This document shows positions 7,700 through 16,373 of a stretch of 32,619 nt of DNA, piece by piece. Under the pieces are notes generated by a model that ran no database searches, was not told the DNA's origin, and saw only the letters and a program-made list of their open reading frames with translations. The stretch covers positions 1 to 32,619 of the forward strand of contig NZ_BAIZ01000036.1 in the NCBI RefSeq assembly GCF_000613445.1. The letters run 5' to 3'. Position 1 is the first letter of the stretch; each line of letters opens with the position of its first letter. Source of the stretch: Hoylesella shahii DSM 15611 = JCM 12083 (GTDB lineage Bacteria; Bacteroidota; Bacteroidia; Bacteroidales; Bacteroidaceae). The position numbers were made by a program, and so were the translations under genes.

Positions 7700-9759
7700 T
7701 CATTCCAAAATGTCAAACACGTCTTCAGTTTCTTTCTCCGCTTTCTTTGGAGTTTTCTTCTTGGCTTTTAGGTTTCCCTTATCGTCTAGCAAACCAAAAG
7801 TAGTGCGTTGCACCACAAATTCAGTTCTTCTGTTCAGTTGATTGCAAACCTCTTGTTTGTCTTTATCAAGTTGAGTAATAAACGATTCGTCTAGCACGTC
7901 GCCCTCTTTCAGCCACTTATAGCGTTCAGTAAGTTTTTTTCTGATGGTTTTGGGCTTCTCCTTTCCATATCCCACGGGCGTTAGTCGCTCTTCGGCAATG
8001 CCTGCATCAATAAGATATTTCACCACAGCATCTGCTCTTTTTTGGGCTAAAGCTTTGTTATATTCGGCCGAACCACGATAGTCGCAGTGTGCACTTAGTT
8101 CGATGGTGACGTTTGGATTTTCGTTAAGTAGCTTCACAAGTTCGTCTAAGGCCTGTTTCGATTCAGGTCTTAAGGAAAACTTATCTAGGTCGTAGAATAT
8201 ATTATCAATAAGCACGGGCGCCGTTATTGAAGCCAAAGGAAATTGCAACACATATTCGTGTGAGGCCTCAGAGGGTTTCACCATCAATTCTTCCTTGTGG
8301 TTTAAGTATCCCTTACACGTGGCAAGCATCACGTATTCAACGCCAGGTTTCACCACCTGTCTAAACGAACCGTCTGCCAGTACGCCCAGTTTGAGGTTCG
8401 TGCCATCGTTTCCCACCATGAACACCTGTGCAGCAGGCAGTTCATAACCATCTTGTTCGTACACCCATCCTTTAATGCTGTGCACTATTTCGGGATATTC
8501 AAAGGCGTATATATGGTCCCATCCGCGTGCGTCGCCACGGTTTGAAGCAAAAAAACCACGGTTATACGGGCCATCAAACGTAAGGCCGAAGTCGTCGCCA
8601 TTCGAGTTTAGTGGAAATCCGGGGTGCTCAATTTCCCATTGTTGATTGTTGTTTTGTTTGGCCACATATATGTCTAGTCCGCCCAATCCCACATGTCCGT
8701 CCGACGAAAAATAAAGGTCGCCATTGGGTCTGAACGTTGGAAAGCATTCGTTTCCAGGTGTATTAATATCTTCTCCCAGGTTTTCCATTTCGCCCAGCCC
8801 GTTGGTAGTGAGTTTAATGCGCCACAAGTCTTGTCCGCCTTGTCCGCCTGGCATGTCCGAAACAAAATAGAGCCATTGTCCGTTGGGCGAAACGGCGGGG
8901 TGTGCGAAGCTCGAAAGCGTGTCTTTCGATATTTCTAGTTTCGTGGCTTTTGCCCAAGCGGCATCCGCACGGGCCGAAGTCATCACTTGCGCGTAGCGTG
9001 GGTAGTTGGGGTTGGTGGTGCATTGGGTGAAATACATTGTGCGTTGGTCTGGCGAAAAGCAGCATGCCCCCTCGTCATAGTCGGTGTTTAGTCCGCCTGG
9101 CACAGGTTCTGGTTTTGTCCATTTTCCTTTGTCGTCACGTTCTGAAACAAAAATGTCGGCCGGTTTTGCGCCCGTTATGCCACTTAGTGCATCGCCTTTG
9201 GCTTCGTTTCTAGTAGACGAGAAGTAGAGTTTATTATGTTCGTCGCCGAAGAGCATAGGCGAATAGTCAGCCCTATGCGAGTTGAAAACCTCCATTCGCT
9301 TAACGATATAGCGCGACCCCTCATTTTTAGTTTGAGTTGCTTGTTGAGCAGAAATCAGTCCTTCGCTCGCAAGTTTGTTATTTGGAAGCGAGTCGAGGGC
9401 AATTTTAAATTGTTCTTCAGCCGCCTTATAAGCCCCTGTTTTGAGTAGTTGTCTCCCAAAAAGCAAGTGCGTGTTAGCATCGGCCAGTCCGTATCTCAGT
9501 ACATTTTGGTATGCGCCCACGGCCTTTTGGCTAGCGTTCATTTTGTCGTAGCATAAGGCCAGTTTGGCAGATATGCGTCCTCTAGCCACCTTTTCTTTGG
9601 CAGGTGTGCGCGTATAGGCTTGTTTAAAGTTGTTGGCAGCATCGAAATATTCGCCCAATGCAAGGTTTTTTTCACCCTTTTTAATATATGCATCAGCACC
9701 GCACGATGAAGTTACGAAGCCAAAGCCATCAGTATAGCGTTTATGTTGCTTAGTTTCAT
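7700..9759 (-). CDS. TPR/PD40/OmpA-domain lipoprotein, frameshifted in signal peptide
   Basis: The domain order is a TPR-like N-terminus (YIKKGEKNLALGEYFDAANN...), several WD40-like PD40 beta-propeller blades (PDQRTMYF, PNGQWLYFVSD, PNGDLYFSSD), a carboxypeptidase-regulatory-like segment, and an OmpA/MotB peptidoglycan-binding domain near the C-terminus (FYDLDKFSLRPES, AHCDYRGSAEYNKALAQKRA). This architecture is common in Bacteroidetes cell-envelope lipoproteins that tie the outer membrane to peptidoglycan. The start is the ATG at 9759: MKLSNINAILMALA continues in the next frame as FVTSSCGADAYIKKG, giving a proper lipobox cysteine if one T is restored at about 9717. As printed, the frame from 9759 stops after 15 codons; the long frame could only start at a TTG (9658) without the signal peptide. 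Restored length is about 686 residues. The gene body is intact. Confidence 0.85.
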
Positions 9760-9897
9760 TTTGCTTTCTCGTATGAGTTTGGCGGTAAGTTTTGGCTCAA
9801 CCGCTGTATATTTACAACGCATATTGTATCATTTTATTATAAGCGAGCGCTTATTAATGCATCGTTGCTAGTGTTGTGTAAGTCTTTATAACGCAGA

Positions 9898-9927
9898 AAT
9901 CCCAACCATATTGATATGGTTGGGATT
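9898..9927 (-). terminator. Terminator-like hairpin after rpmA
   Basis: A perfect 14-bp stem (AATCCCAACCATAT paired with ATATGGTTGGGATT) with a 2-nt loop, 35 bp past the rpmA stop. The T-tract on the minus strand is weak (ATTTCT), so it may act as a 3'-end stabiliser as much as a terminator. Confidence 0.6.
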
Positions 9928-9962
9928 CTGTTGTTTGTTTGGAATAAGTGTAATTGTTTTAT

Positions 9963-10226
9963 TTATGCCTCAGCTTCCGGTATTACAGAAACGTAGCTTT
10001 TATCTTTGCGGCTTTTGCGGAAGTTCACAACACCGTCAACAAGAGCGAAGAGCGTATCGTCTTTACCGATGCCCACGTTCTTTCCGGGGTTGTGTTTCGT
10101 GCCACGCTGACGAACGATGATGTTACCTGCAGTAACTTTTTGTCCGCCATAAATCTTAACGCCAAGTCTTTGTGAAGCTGATTCGCGTCCGTTCTTAGAA
10201 CTACCAACACCTTTTTTATGTGCCAT
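9963..10226 (-). CDS. rpmA: 50S ribosomal protein L27
   Basis: 87 residues, full length for bacterial L27. The N-terminus [20 protein letters not shown] and the following [23 protein letters not shown] are diagnostic. L27 lies near the peptidyl-transferase centre, where its N-terminal tail contacts tRNA. There is no cleavable N-terminal extension of the Firmicutes type. It is 18 bp downstream of rplU, in the usual rplU-rpmA order, and is presumably co-transcribed. Confidence 0.98.
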   Translation of the reverse strand: MAHKKGVGSSKNGRESASQRLGVKIYGGQKVTAGNIIVRQRGTKHNPGKNVGIGKDDTLFALVDGVVNFRKSRKDKSYVSVIPEAEA

Positions 10227-10244
10227 TCTTAATTCCTCCTGCGT

Positions 10245-10562
10245 TTAAGCGATTACTTGTTTAACTTCTACTTGCGTGAACTGAGCGCGGTGACCATTCT
10301 TCTTACGATAGTCTTTGCGACGTTTCATCTTGAAAACGATGACCTTGTCACCTTTTACAAGGGGGTTCACAACTTCTACTACTACCTTTGCACCTTCAAC
10401 GGTGGGTGCACCCACGGTGACTGCTCCTTCTTTGTCTACAAGCAGCACCTTGTCAAACTCAACAGTTTTGCCGGCTTCCACATCTTTAATGTGGTGAACA
10501 TAAAGCTTCATGCCCTGTTCCACCTTAAACTGTTGTCCGTTAATTTCTACAATTGCGTACAT
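10245..10562 (-). CDS. rplU: 50S ribosomal protein L21
   Basis: 105 residues, full length. [20 protein letters not shown] at the N-terminus and the C-terminal [21 protein letters not shown] are typical of L21, an early-assembling protein that binds 23S rRNA. First gene of the rplU-rpmA operon. Its promoter (10647-10654) leaves a leader of about 80 nt that can fold into a hairpin, so translational or attenuation feedback by a ribosomal protein is possible. Confidence 0.98.
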   Translation of the reverse strand: MYAIVEINGQQFKVEQGMKLYVHHIKDVEAGKTVEFDKVLLVDKEGAVTVGAPTVEGAKVVVEVVNPLVKGDKVIVFKMKRRKDYRKKNGHRAQFTQVEVKQVIA

Positions 10563-10586
10563 TGATTATGTTTGTAAAACGGTTTT

Positions 10587-10633
10587 CCGCGAGGCGTTCA
10601 GACTCGTTCCGACGCTTTTTTAAGCCTCCACGG
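10587..10633 (-). promoter_or_regulatory. Structured leader of the rplU-rpmA operon
   Basis: In the untranslated leader, CCGTGGAGGC (10633-10624 on the minus strand) can pair with GCCTCGCGG (10595-10587): five GAGGC/GCCTC pairs, an asymmetric internal bulge, then three CCG/CGG pairs. A loop of about 28 nt containing AAAAAAGCGTCGGAACG separates the arms. It lies 25 nt before the rplU ATG. It could be a ribosomal-protein autoregulatory element; this is inference. Confidence 0.35.
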
Positions 10634-10646
10634 ACTAAAACAGGTG

Positions 10647-10654
10647 CAAAGTTA
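10647..10654 (-). promoter_or_regulatory. rplU-rpmA promoter -7 element
   Basis: TAACTTTG on the minus strand is an exact TAnnTTTG match, about 85 nt upstream of the rplU start. No clear TTTG -33 element is present at the ideal spacing. Confidence 0.6.
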
Positions 10655-11265
10655 CTAAATATATTTGGGTGTTTTCTTTTATTGAGATATGGCAATACCA
10701 ACTTTAACACTTATTAAGTTTTAATCTTTGCTTTGTGTCCTATTTGCTTCTTTAGCAGGTTTGTTTTTTTGTGGTGTTGCATTTTGGGGCTCTTTAGTAT
10801 TGGGGTTAAAGGCTTTAGAAGGTTTGGGCTTTGAGATATGTGGTTTTTAAACATAATTTTTCGTGTAAATTTGTCATTGTTTAGGGTAAATAATGTGTTT
10901 TTACACCTTATAATATAGGTTAGATAAATTGGCGTTAAGTTCCATTGGGTTATCAACCATCACTGCAAACGTGATTATCCCATGAGTAGACATTATGTTT
11001 AACCCCAATCAAGCCTTGAGCAATACATTCTGTTTGATAAAATGCTGCAAGATAGGAGTAAGGTTTCAAATAAACTTTTGGTCATGGTCTTTGGTTTCAA
11101 AGTCTTGTTTTGCTCACTCTGGTGTTAAAAGCAGTATAAAAACTTTACAAATACGCCTTTCAAACCAAAGCCTTCTAGCGCAAATCTAAGCCCAAAAGCA
11201 TGCATTTTGCCCCAATTTTTAGTCCCTCACATTTTATTTTTACACCAATATTTGACTAAAAACCC

Positions 11266-11287
11266 GCGTTTTGCACCATTTAGTCTT
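11266..11287. repeat. Isolated copy of the 22-bp repeat
   Basis: GCGTTTTGCACCATTTAG is identical to the first 18 bases of the array unit at 11451-11472, but stands 160 bp away from the array. A looser relative (GCATTTTGCCCC...TTTAGTC) occurs just upstream of it. Confidence 0.6.
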
Positions 11288-11428
11288 TCTATTTGGTTGC
11301 CTGTTCACGATTTTTCATTGCCTCAAAAACAGCTTTTAGCTGCTAAAAAGCATATTCTTAGGCAGTTTTCAGTCCTTAAAAGTCGGTTATTTGTCGTTTT
11401 TTGGAGATTATAAACGTCACCACGACCT

Positions 11429-11560
11429 GTGTTTTGCACCTGTTTACTCTGCGTTTTGCACCATTTAGCCTCGCGTTTTGCATGAGTTAGCACTGCGTTT
11501 TGCATGAGTTAGCACTGCGTTTTGTAGGAGTTAGCACTGCGTTTTGCTGCATTTAGCTTT
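11429..11560. repeat. 22-bp tandem repeat array, six units
   Basis: Units start at 11429, 11451, 11473, 11495, 11517 and 11539, each 22 bp with no spacers. The central unit is GCGTTTTGCATGA followed by GTTAGCACT; units three and four are identical, unit five differs by three bases, and the outer units are more diverged (GCACCATTTAGC type). This is a minisatellite-like array in a gene-free region. The absence of spacers rules out CRISPR. Confidence 0.85.
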
Positions 11561-11962
11561 CCTATTTACATCAAAACGCCCAATATTTAGTATAAAACAC
11601 GGTTTTTTACATCAAATATCCATCTTATCATGCTTCATTCTTTAAATGCGTTTTTCGGCAAGTCAAACCTCTGCGAGAATTGAATATTTGCGAGCGAGTG
11701 GGAACTCGGTGACAAAAAAGGCACTCATAATGTTAAATTTCTTACTTAATATTTTACAGTTTAAATTAAAGGTCACTTATGCTATAAAAACAACGACAGG
11801 ATAAACTATATGCATCCTCACACTATCAGGCATAACTTGAGAAGTGCTCATTACCTAAAGAACTTAACCCTTACTTTGAAAAACTCACCATATATGTAAG
11901 TTTCTTAGGCTTGTAAGATGAACTATTTTGTCGTAATGTGTCATTTTCCGAGATTAATTCTA

Positions 11963-11970
11963 TAAATTTG
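11963..11970 (+). promoter_or_regulatory. Promoter -7 element for the sensor operon
   Basis: TAAATTTG matches TAnnTTTG exactly, 64 bp upstream of the sensor-lipoprotein start. The -33 element is not clear (TGTG at 11937-11940). Confidence 0.5.
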
Positions 11971-12034
11971 CATGCGTAACCAAATAGATTAAAGGACTAT
12001 CAATTCGTATTTTCAACATCGTCATATCAGGTTA

Positions 12035-13192
12035 ATGGGCATATTTATAATCGTTGTCCTCTGTTTGTTGGGGCTTTGTGCTTGTGGCGATAACAACGCT
12101 GCAGAGGCAGACAGGCTCAACAGTAAGTCGTATGCTTTTCACTATCGCAACCTTGATTCAACCAAAGTGTATGCCCAAAGAGCCTTCGATTTGTCTGATA
12201 ATTATGCTGATGGTAGAGCAGAGGCCTTAAACAATTTGGCCTTTGTGCACATCTCGAAGATGGAATTTGAAACAGCTTCAAAGTTGCTTGCCGATGTGCG
12301 CAGCATCACCGACAATCAGGTGGAGTTGTTGGTGGCCGATGTACAGTTAATGAGACTTTGCCAAAGGCAGTCGCGCAATAAGGATTTTTACAATTTTCGC
12401 GAGAGTGCTTTGCGCCGATTACAACGCATAAAGGAAGAATCCAACAACCTTTCGCCCCGTCTTCGCAAGCGAATGATATATGCCGAGACCGAGCTTTACA
12501 TCGTGGCTTCGGTGTATTTCTACTATATAGGATTACCCGAAAGGGCGTTGATAGAGCAAGAAAATATTGCGCCTAATGGAGATATACAGCAAGACACGGC
12601 CCAATGGTTGAGTTACATGTATAACATGGGAGCTGGCGGACTGATACATGGCTCGACCAAGGAAGCCATCTACCAGCAAGAGTTTGATTTGTTGTTTCGC
12701 TGTTATAGCCTGGCCGAACAAAGCAACTATCCTTATTGGGTGGCAAACTCGCTGCAAGGACTTAGCGAACACTTGATGGACAAAAGCAAAAGACGCCTAT
12801 TGGTGAAAAACAATGCCACGGCCATCACACTTCTTAACAGCGACGACATGCCCGATAGTTTGTTGGCAGGCAACCTTGCCCAAAGGGCACTGGTGATATT
12901 CTCTAATTATGGCGATGTTTATCAAACGGCTGGTGCCTACCGCACCTTGGCCTCGTGCTATTGGGCTGTGCAAGATTATAAGTCGGCTTTGTTTTGTTTG
13001 CAGAATGCATTGTTTCGTAATTCGGTTATCAGGAAGGCACCCGACCTGGTTTCGTCTATCTGCGAGCAATTGAGTTTGGTGTATTCGGCCATGAACGTAA
13101 AGGCACAAAGCGATGTAAATCGCAACATATACCTTGACATTCAGCGACAAACCCGACAAGACAAACAGCAGGAGCACGTGCCGAACAGTTAG
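12035..13192 (+). CDS. TPR sensor part of a two-component kinase (DUF5112-like), frameshift at end
   Basis: 385 residues. A lipoprotein-type signal (VVLCLLGLCAC, cysteine at 17) is followed by helical TPR-like repeats (STKVYAQRAFDLSDNYADGRAEALNNLAF and QTAGAYRTLASCYWAVQDYKSALFCLQNAL regions). From memory this matches the extracytoplasmic sensor half of Bacteroidetes kinases containing DUF5112/DUF5113. The frame ends in a short tail (HVPNS) just as the helical region is about to enter the membrane helix of the next gene. Adding one base near 13172 gives DKQQEARAEQLEQSSKQLNL and continues straight into the kinase. So this is probably the first third of one protein of about 1,194 residues, here split. 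It may bind a periplasmic signal; the ligand is unknown. Confidence 0.75.
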   Translation: MGIFIIVVLCLLGLCACGDNNAAEADRLNSKSYAFHYRNLDSTKVYAQRAFDLSDNYADGRAEALNNLAFVHISKMEFETASKLLADVRSITDNQVELLVADVQLMRLCQRQSRNKDFYNFRESALRRLQRIKEESNNLSPRLRKRMIYAETELYIVASVYFYYIGLPERALIEQENIAPNGDIQQDTAQWLSYMYNMGAGGLIHGSTKEAIYQQEFDLLFRCYSLAEQSNYPYWVANSLQGLSEHLMDKSKRRLLVKNNATAITLLNSDDMPDSLLAGNLAQRALVIFSNYGDVYQTAGAYRTLASCYWAVQDYKSALFCLQNALFRNSVIRKAPDLVSSICEQLSLVYSAMNVKAQSDVNRNIYLDIQRQTRQDKQQEHVPNS

Positions 13193-13218
13193 AGCAATCG
13201 TCGAAACAGCTAAACCTC

Positions 13219-15618
13219 ATGCTTGTGTATGTGGGTATTGCCATTGTGGTGGTGATTCTTTTGCTCTATCTTTTCAATTCAATGCGTGCTAAACAAGCGG
13301 CCAAATATTCGCCCGATAAGATGCTCGAACCCCTAAGGCAATGGGAACAGATCAACGCACAGCATGTGGAAGAGCAAAACGACCGCTACGAAGAACTGCA
13401 CGAACTGCAAGAAATTGGCAAACGCCATGTGCTAGAGAACAAGAAGAAGAACATTGAGCAGCGAGCCAAAGTGTCGTTAGTAAATTCGGTAGTGCCCTTT
13501 ATCGATAGAATGCGAAACGAAATTCACCGCCTTAATGCGGTGGAAGAGCCAGAAGAAATTAGACAAGAACGCCTGGCCTATGTAAAGGAACTTACCGAGA
13601 AAATAAAAGAATACAACGACATCCTTACTCAATGGATACAGATGAGACAAGGCGAACTAAGTCTGCACGTGGAAAGTGTGGCTTTGCAACCCCTCTTCGA
13701 TATTGTTGGGAAAAGCAGAATGGGGTTTGACCGCAAAGGGGTGAGACTTGTGATAGAGCCAACATCCGAGATTGTTAAGGCCGATCGCACCCTTACGCTC
13801 TTTATGATTAACACGCTAATAGACAATGCACGCAAGTTTACCGAACGAAACGGCAGCGTTACGCTTAGTGCCAGTGTGGTGAAAGAGGGATATGTAGACA
13901 TTATGATTGCCGACACGGGCCAGGGAATGACCGAGGAAGAGCGGGCTCACCTGTTCGAACGTAAGGTGATTAATTCGTCGTCGGCCGAAGTACAAACCTC
14001 GCATGGCTTTGGATTGCTCAACTGTAAGGGCATCATTGACAAGTATAAGAAGGTGAGTAGGATATTCGACGGCTGTACCATCTCGGTAGAAAGCGAGAAA
14101 GACAAGGGCAGCGTGTTCAGCTTTAGGTTGCCAAGAGTGGTGCGCACGTTGCTTGTCCTGCTGGCTATGGGCACCTGTTTGCAGGTTTATGCCGCAACAC
14201 CCCCCGACAGTCTACAAGGCAATCGCAGCAAAATTCTCGATCGTATATCGGCCAACACCTTCGAAGGAAAGTTGTTAAAACGCGCCAGCGCCTTTGCCGA
14301 TAGTGCTTATTTTGCTAATGTAAACGGGCGTTACACCAAGGCATTACAATATGCCGATAGCTGTATTGGTAAACTTAACGCCATTTATCGACTAAAAGCA
14401 CCCCATGGTAAGGATTCTTTGGTGATGTATTCTCAATCGGCCGAAAAGCCCGCAGAAATACAATGGCTAAATAATGGCCTAGAAACCAATTATCGCATTA
14501 TATTGGATATACGCAACGAGAGTGCCATTGCTGCGCTGGCTTTGCACGAATGGGAACTGTATCGCTATAACAACGAAGTGTACACCAGGCTCTTCAAAGC
14601 CAGTTCGGCCGACAATACGCTCGATTCTTACGTGGTGGGTATGCAGCAATCTAAGGCCAATAAAACAATTAGTATTGTTGTACTCATCCTTATATTGATG
14701 CTTATCGTACCAGCATATTACGTGCTGTTTTATCGACATTATGTGGCCTACCGCATCTATGTAGAAAGGGTGGAAGAGATAAATAAGGTGTTGATGAACA
14801 CCGATGAGGCCCAAGTAAAGCTGGATGCCATTGCCCGCATCATCAAGTCGATTAGCAAGCACGGTGGCGAAACAGTACAATTTAATTCGCTTAACGAAGT
14901 GGTAAGTCAGATAACCGAAGTGTTGCAGAAAAATGTTGAGATGGAAAAGGCTCGCGAAGAAAGCATAGAAATGGCCGAAGACGAACTGCACAGGGTGGAA
15001 ATAGAGAACGACAAGCTACACGTTAACAATAGTGTGCTTGATAATTGCCTTAGTGCGCTGAAACACGAAACGATGTATTACCCCTCGCGAATTAGGCAAC
15101 TGATTGAGAATGGTGGTGAAGACTTGCACGACATGAACGAGCTTGTGGATTATTACAAGGAACTTTATATGCTGCTTAGCGCTCAAGCCATGCGACTGGT
15201 AGACGACTTGCGCTATCCCTGCAGGCCTGTGTCGCTTCAAAAGTTGCTCAAAGTATTGCCCTGTGCCGGCGAAAACCAAGCCGAACAACGCCACATCTTG
15301 GGCGATGAAGACCTTTTAACCTACCTTTTCTTTCTCTTGGCACAGCTGCTTGAAGGGCAAACGATAGTGCTTAAGGCTAAAGATAAGGGAGCGCGATACG
15401 TGGTGATAGACATCGAATTGCCCCATATGGTTTACACCAATGAGCAATGTCGCGAACTATTTGCATCCACAACGCCCAATCTGCAGTATTTTCTTTGCAG
15501 ACAAATTGTGCGCGATACTGGCGAATTTGCCAATGCCAGGGGCTGCGGAGTGTATGCATGCAACATCGACAACAAAACACATCTAGAAATAACTCTGCCC
15601 AAAGCAATGCAGGCTTAA
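13219..15618 (+). CDS. Hybrid membrane histidine kinase (DUF5113-like)
   Basis: 799 residues from the ATG opening MLVYVGIAIVVVILLLYLF, a membrane helix. A coiled-coil-like linker follows, then a dimerisation segment (KVSLVNSVVPFIDRMRNEIHRLN) without the usual H-E-x-x-x-P box. Next comes a HATPase domain with N-box NTLIDNARKF, G1 box DTGQGM and G2 box HGFGLLN (about residues 195-270). After this are a second hydrophobic segment (about 310-328), an extracytoplasmic stretch, another membrane helix (about 478-500) and a cytoplasmic helical domain to the end (DUF5113-like). It is 29 bp upstream of a response regulator. In an unbroken gene the upstream TPR protein would form its N-terminus. The phosphorylated histidine is uncertain: either H in EIHRLN or a non-canonical site. 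Confidence 0.78.
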   Translation: MLVYVGIAIVVVILLLYLFNSMRAKQAAKYSPDKMLEPLRQWEQINAQHVEEQNDRYEELHELQEIGKRHVLENKKKNIEQRAKVSLVNSVVPFIDRMRNEIHRLNAVEEPEEIRQERLAYVKELTEKIKEYNDILTQWIQMRQGELSLHVESVALQPLFDIVGKSRMGFDRKGVRLVIEPTSEIVKADRTLTLFMINTLIDNARKFTERNGSVTLSASVVKEGYVDIMIADTGQGMTEEERAHLFERKVINSSSAEVQTSHGFGLLNCKGIIDKYKKVSRIFDGCTISVESEKDKGSVFSFRLPRVVRTLLVLLAMGTCLQVYAATPPDSLQGNRSKILDRISANTFEGKLLKRASAFADSAYFANVNGRYTKALQYADSCIGKLNAIYRLKAPHGKDSLVMYSQSAEKPAEIQWLNNGLETNYRIILDIRNESAIAALALHEWELYRYNNEVYTRLFKASSADNTLDSYVVGMQQSKANKTISIVVLILILMLIVPAYYVLFYRHYVAYRIYVERVEEINKVLMNTDEAQVKLDAIARIIKSISKHGGETVQFNSLNEVVSQITEVLQKNVEMEKAREESIEMAEDELHRVEIENDKLHVNNSVLDNCLSALKHETMYYPSRIRQLIENGGEDLHDMNELVDYYKELYMLLSAQAMRLVDDLRYPCRPVSLQKLLKVLPCAGENQAEQRHILGDEDLLTYLFFLLAQLLEGQTIVLKAKDKGARYVVIDIELPHMVYTNEQCRELFASTTPNLQYFLCRQIVRDTGEFANARGCGVYACNIDNKTHLEITLPKAMQA

Positions 15619-15647
15619 ATATAAAACATCAAACAACCACACATAAA

Positions 15648-16373
15648 ATGGACAAATTTAAAGTGATAATCGTGGAAGACGTGCCCTTAGAATTAAAGGG
15701 AACGGAAGGCATTTTTAGGAACGATATACCCGAAGCCACCATTATAGGTACGGCCGATAGCGAACCCACGTATTGGAAATTGATGAAACAAGAACTGCCC
15801 GACCTGGTGTTGTTAGACCTTGGATTGGGTGGCTCTACCACTATTGGCGTTGAGATTTGTCGCCACACCAAGGAGCAGTTTCCTAAGGTGAAGGTGCTTA
15901 TCTTCACAGGGGAGATACTCAACGAGAAACTTTGGCTCGATGTTCTTGATGCCGGATGCGATGGAATTATACTTAAAAGTGGCGAACTGCTTACGCGCGA
16001 TGATGTAATAAGCGTGATGAATGGCAAGCGCCTGGTGTTTAATCAACCTATTCTCGAGAAAATTGTAGAGAAGTTTAAGCGTGTGGTAAGCACGCAAATC
16101 TTTAGGCAAGAGGCTTTCATCGCTTACGAAATAGACGAGTACGACGAACGTTTCTTGCGCCATTTGGCTCTGGGTTACACCAAAGAGCAGATAACCAACC
16201 TGCGCGGAATGCCCTTTGGGGTGAAGAGTTTGGAAAAAAGACAGAACGAATTGGTAAATAAACTCTTTCCCAATGGTAACGGTGGCATGGGCGTTAACGC
16301 CACTCGACTGGTGGTGAGGGCCATCGAATTGCACATTCTCGATATCGACAACCTTGTTCCAGACAATGGCTAA
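15648..16373 (+). CDS. Response regulator, receiver plus DUF5932-like output
   Basis: 241 residues from the ATG opening MDKFKVIIVEDVPLELKG; longer in-frame starts lie inside the kinase gene. The receiver domain has the acidic pair E10/D11, phospho-acceptor D57 (LVLLDLG), T87 and K110. The C-terminal region (about 140-241) contains YDERFLRHLALGYTKEQITN, which resembles a LuxR-type helix-turn-helix but is divergent; in Bacteroidetes this output is classed as DUF5932 (from memory). It is the partner of the kinase just upstream. Its last codons overlap the next gene by 8 bp, so the three are translated as one operon. Confidence 0.87.
   Translation: MDKFKVIIVEDVPLELKGTEGIFRNDIPEATIIGTADSEPTYWKLMKQELPDLVLLDLGLGGSTTIGVEICRHTKEQFPKVKVLIFTGEILNEKLWLDVLDAGCDGIILKSGELLTRDDVISVMNGKRLVFNQPILEKIVEKFKRVVSTQIFRQEAFIAYEIDEYDERFLRHLALGYTKEQITNLRGMPFGVKSLEKRQNELVNKLFPNGNGGMGVNATRLVVRAIELHILDIDNLVPDNG

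Larger units (their letters stand above)
10655..12034. other. 1.4-kb gene-free region with repeats
   Basis: Short frames on both strands have poor composition and no start signals, and I accept none of them as genes. The stretch is AT-rich and contains the 22-bp tandem array at 11429-11560 and related single copies at about 11266-11287 and, more loosely, 11200-11225. A promoter for the downstream sensor gene lies at 11963-11970. Confidence 0.6.

Noticed and set aside
10257..10565. Plus-strand ORF opposite rplU
   Set aside because: Shadow frame of a certain ribosomal protein gene.
11429..11560. CRISPR array
   Set aside because: The units are 22 bp and directly adjacent without unique spacers, and no cas genes are present.
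13150..13220. Programmed ribosomal frameshift in the kinase
   Set aside because: No slippery heptamer or stimulatory pseudoknot was seen at the junction, and similar one-base breaks occur in unrelated genes nearby, so a common artefact or mutation is simpler.
15447..15647. Longer N-terminus for the response regulator
   Set aside because: The extra residues overlap the end of the kinase gene in another frame, and the receiver domain begins right after the ATG at 15648.
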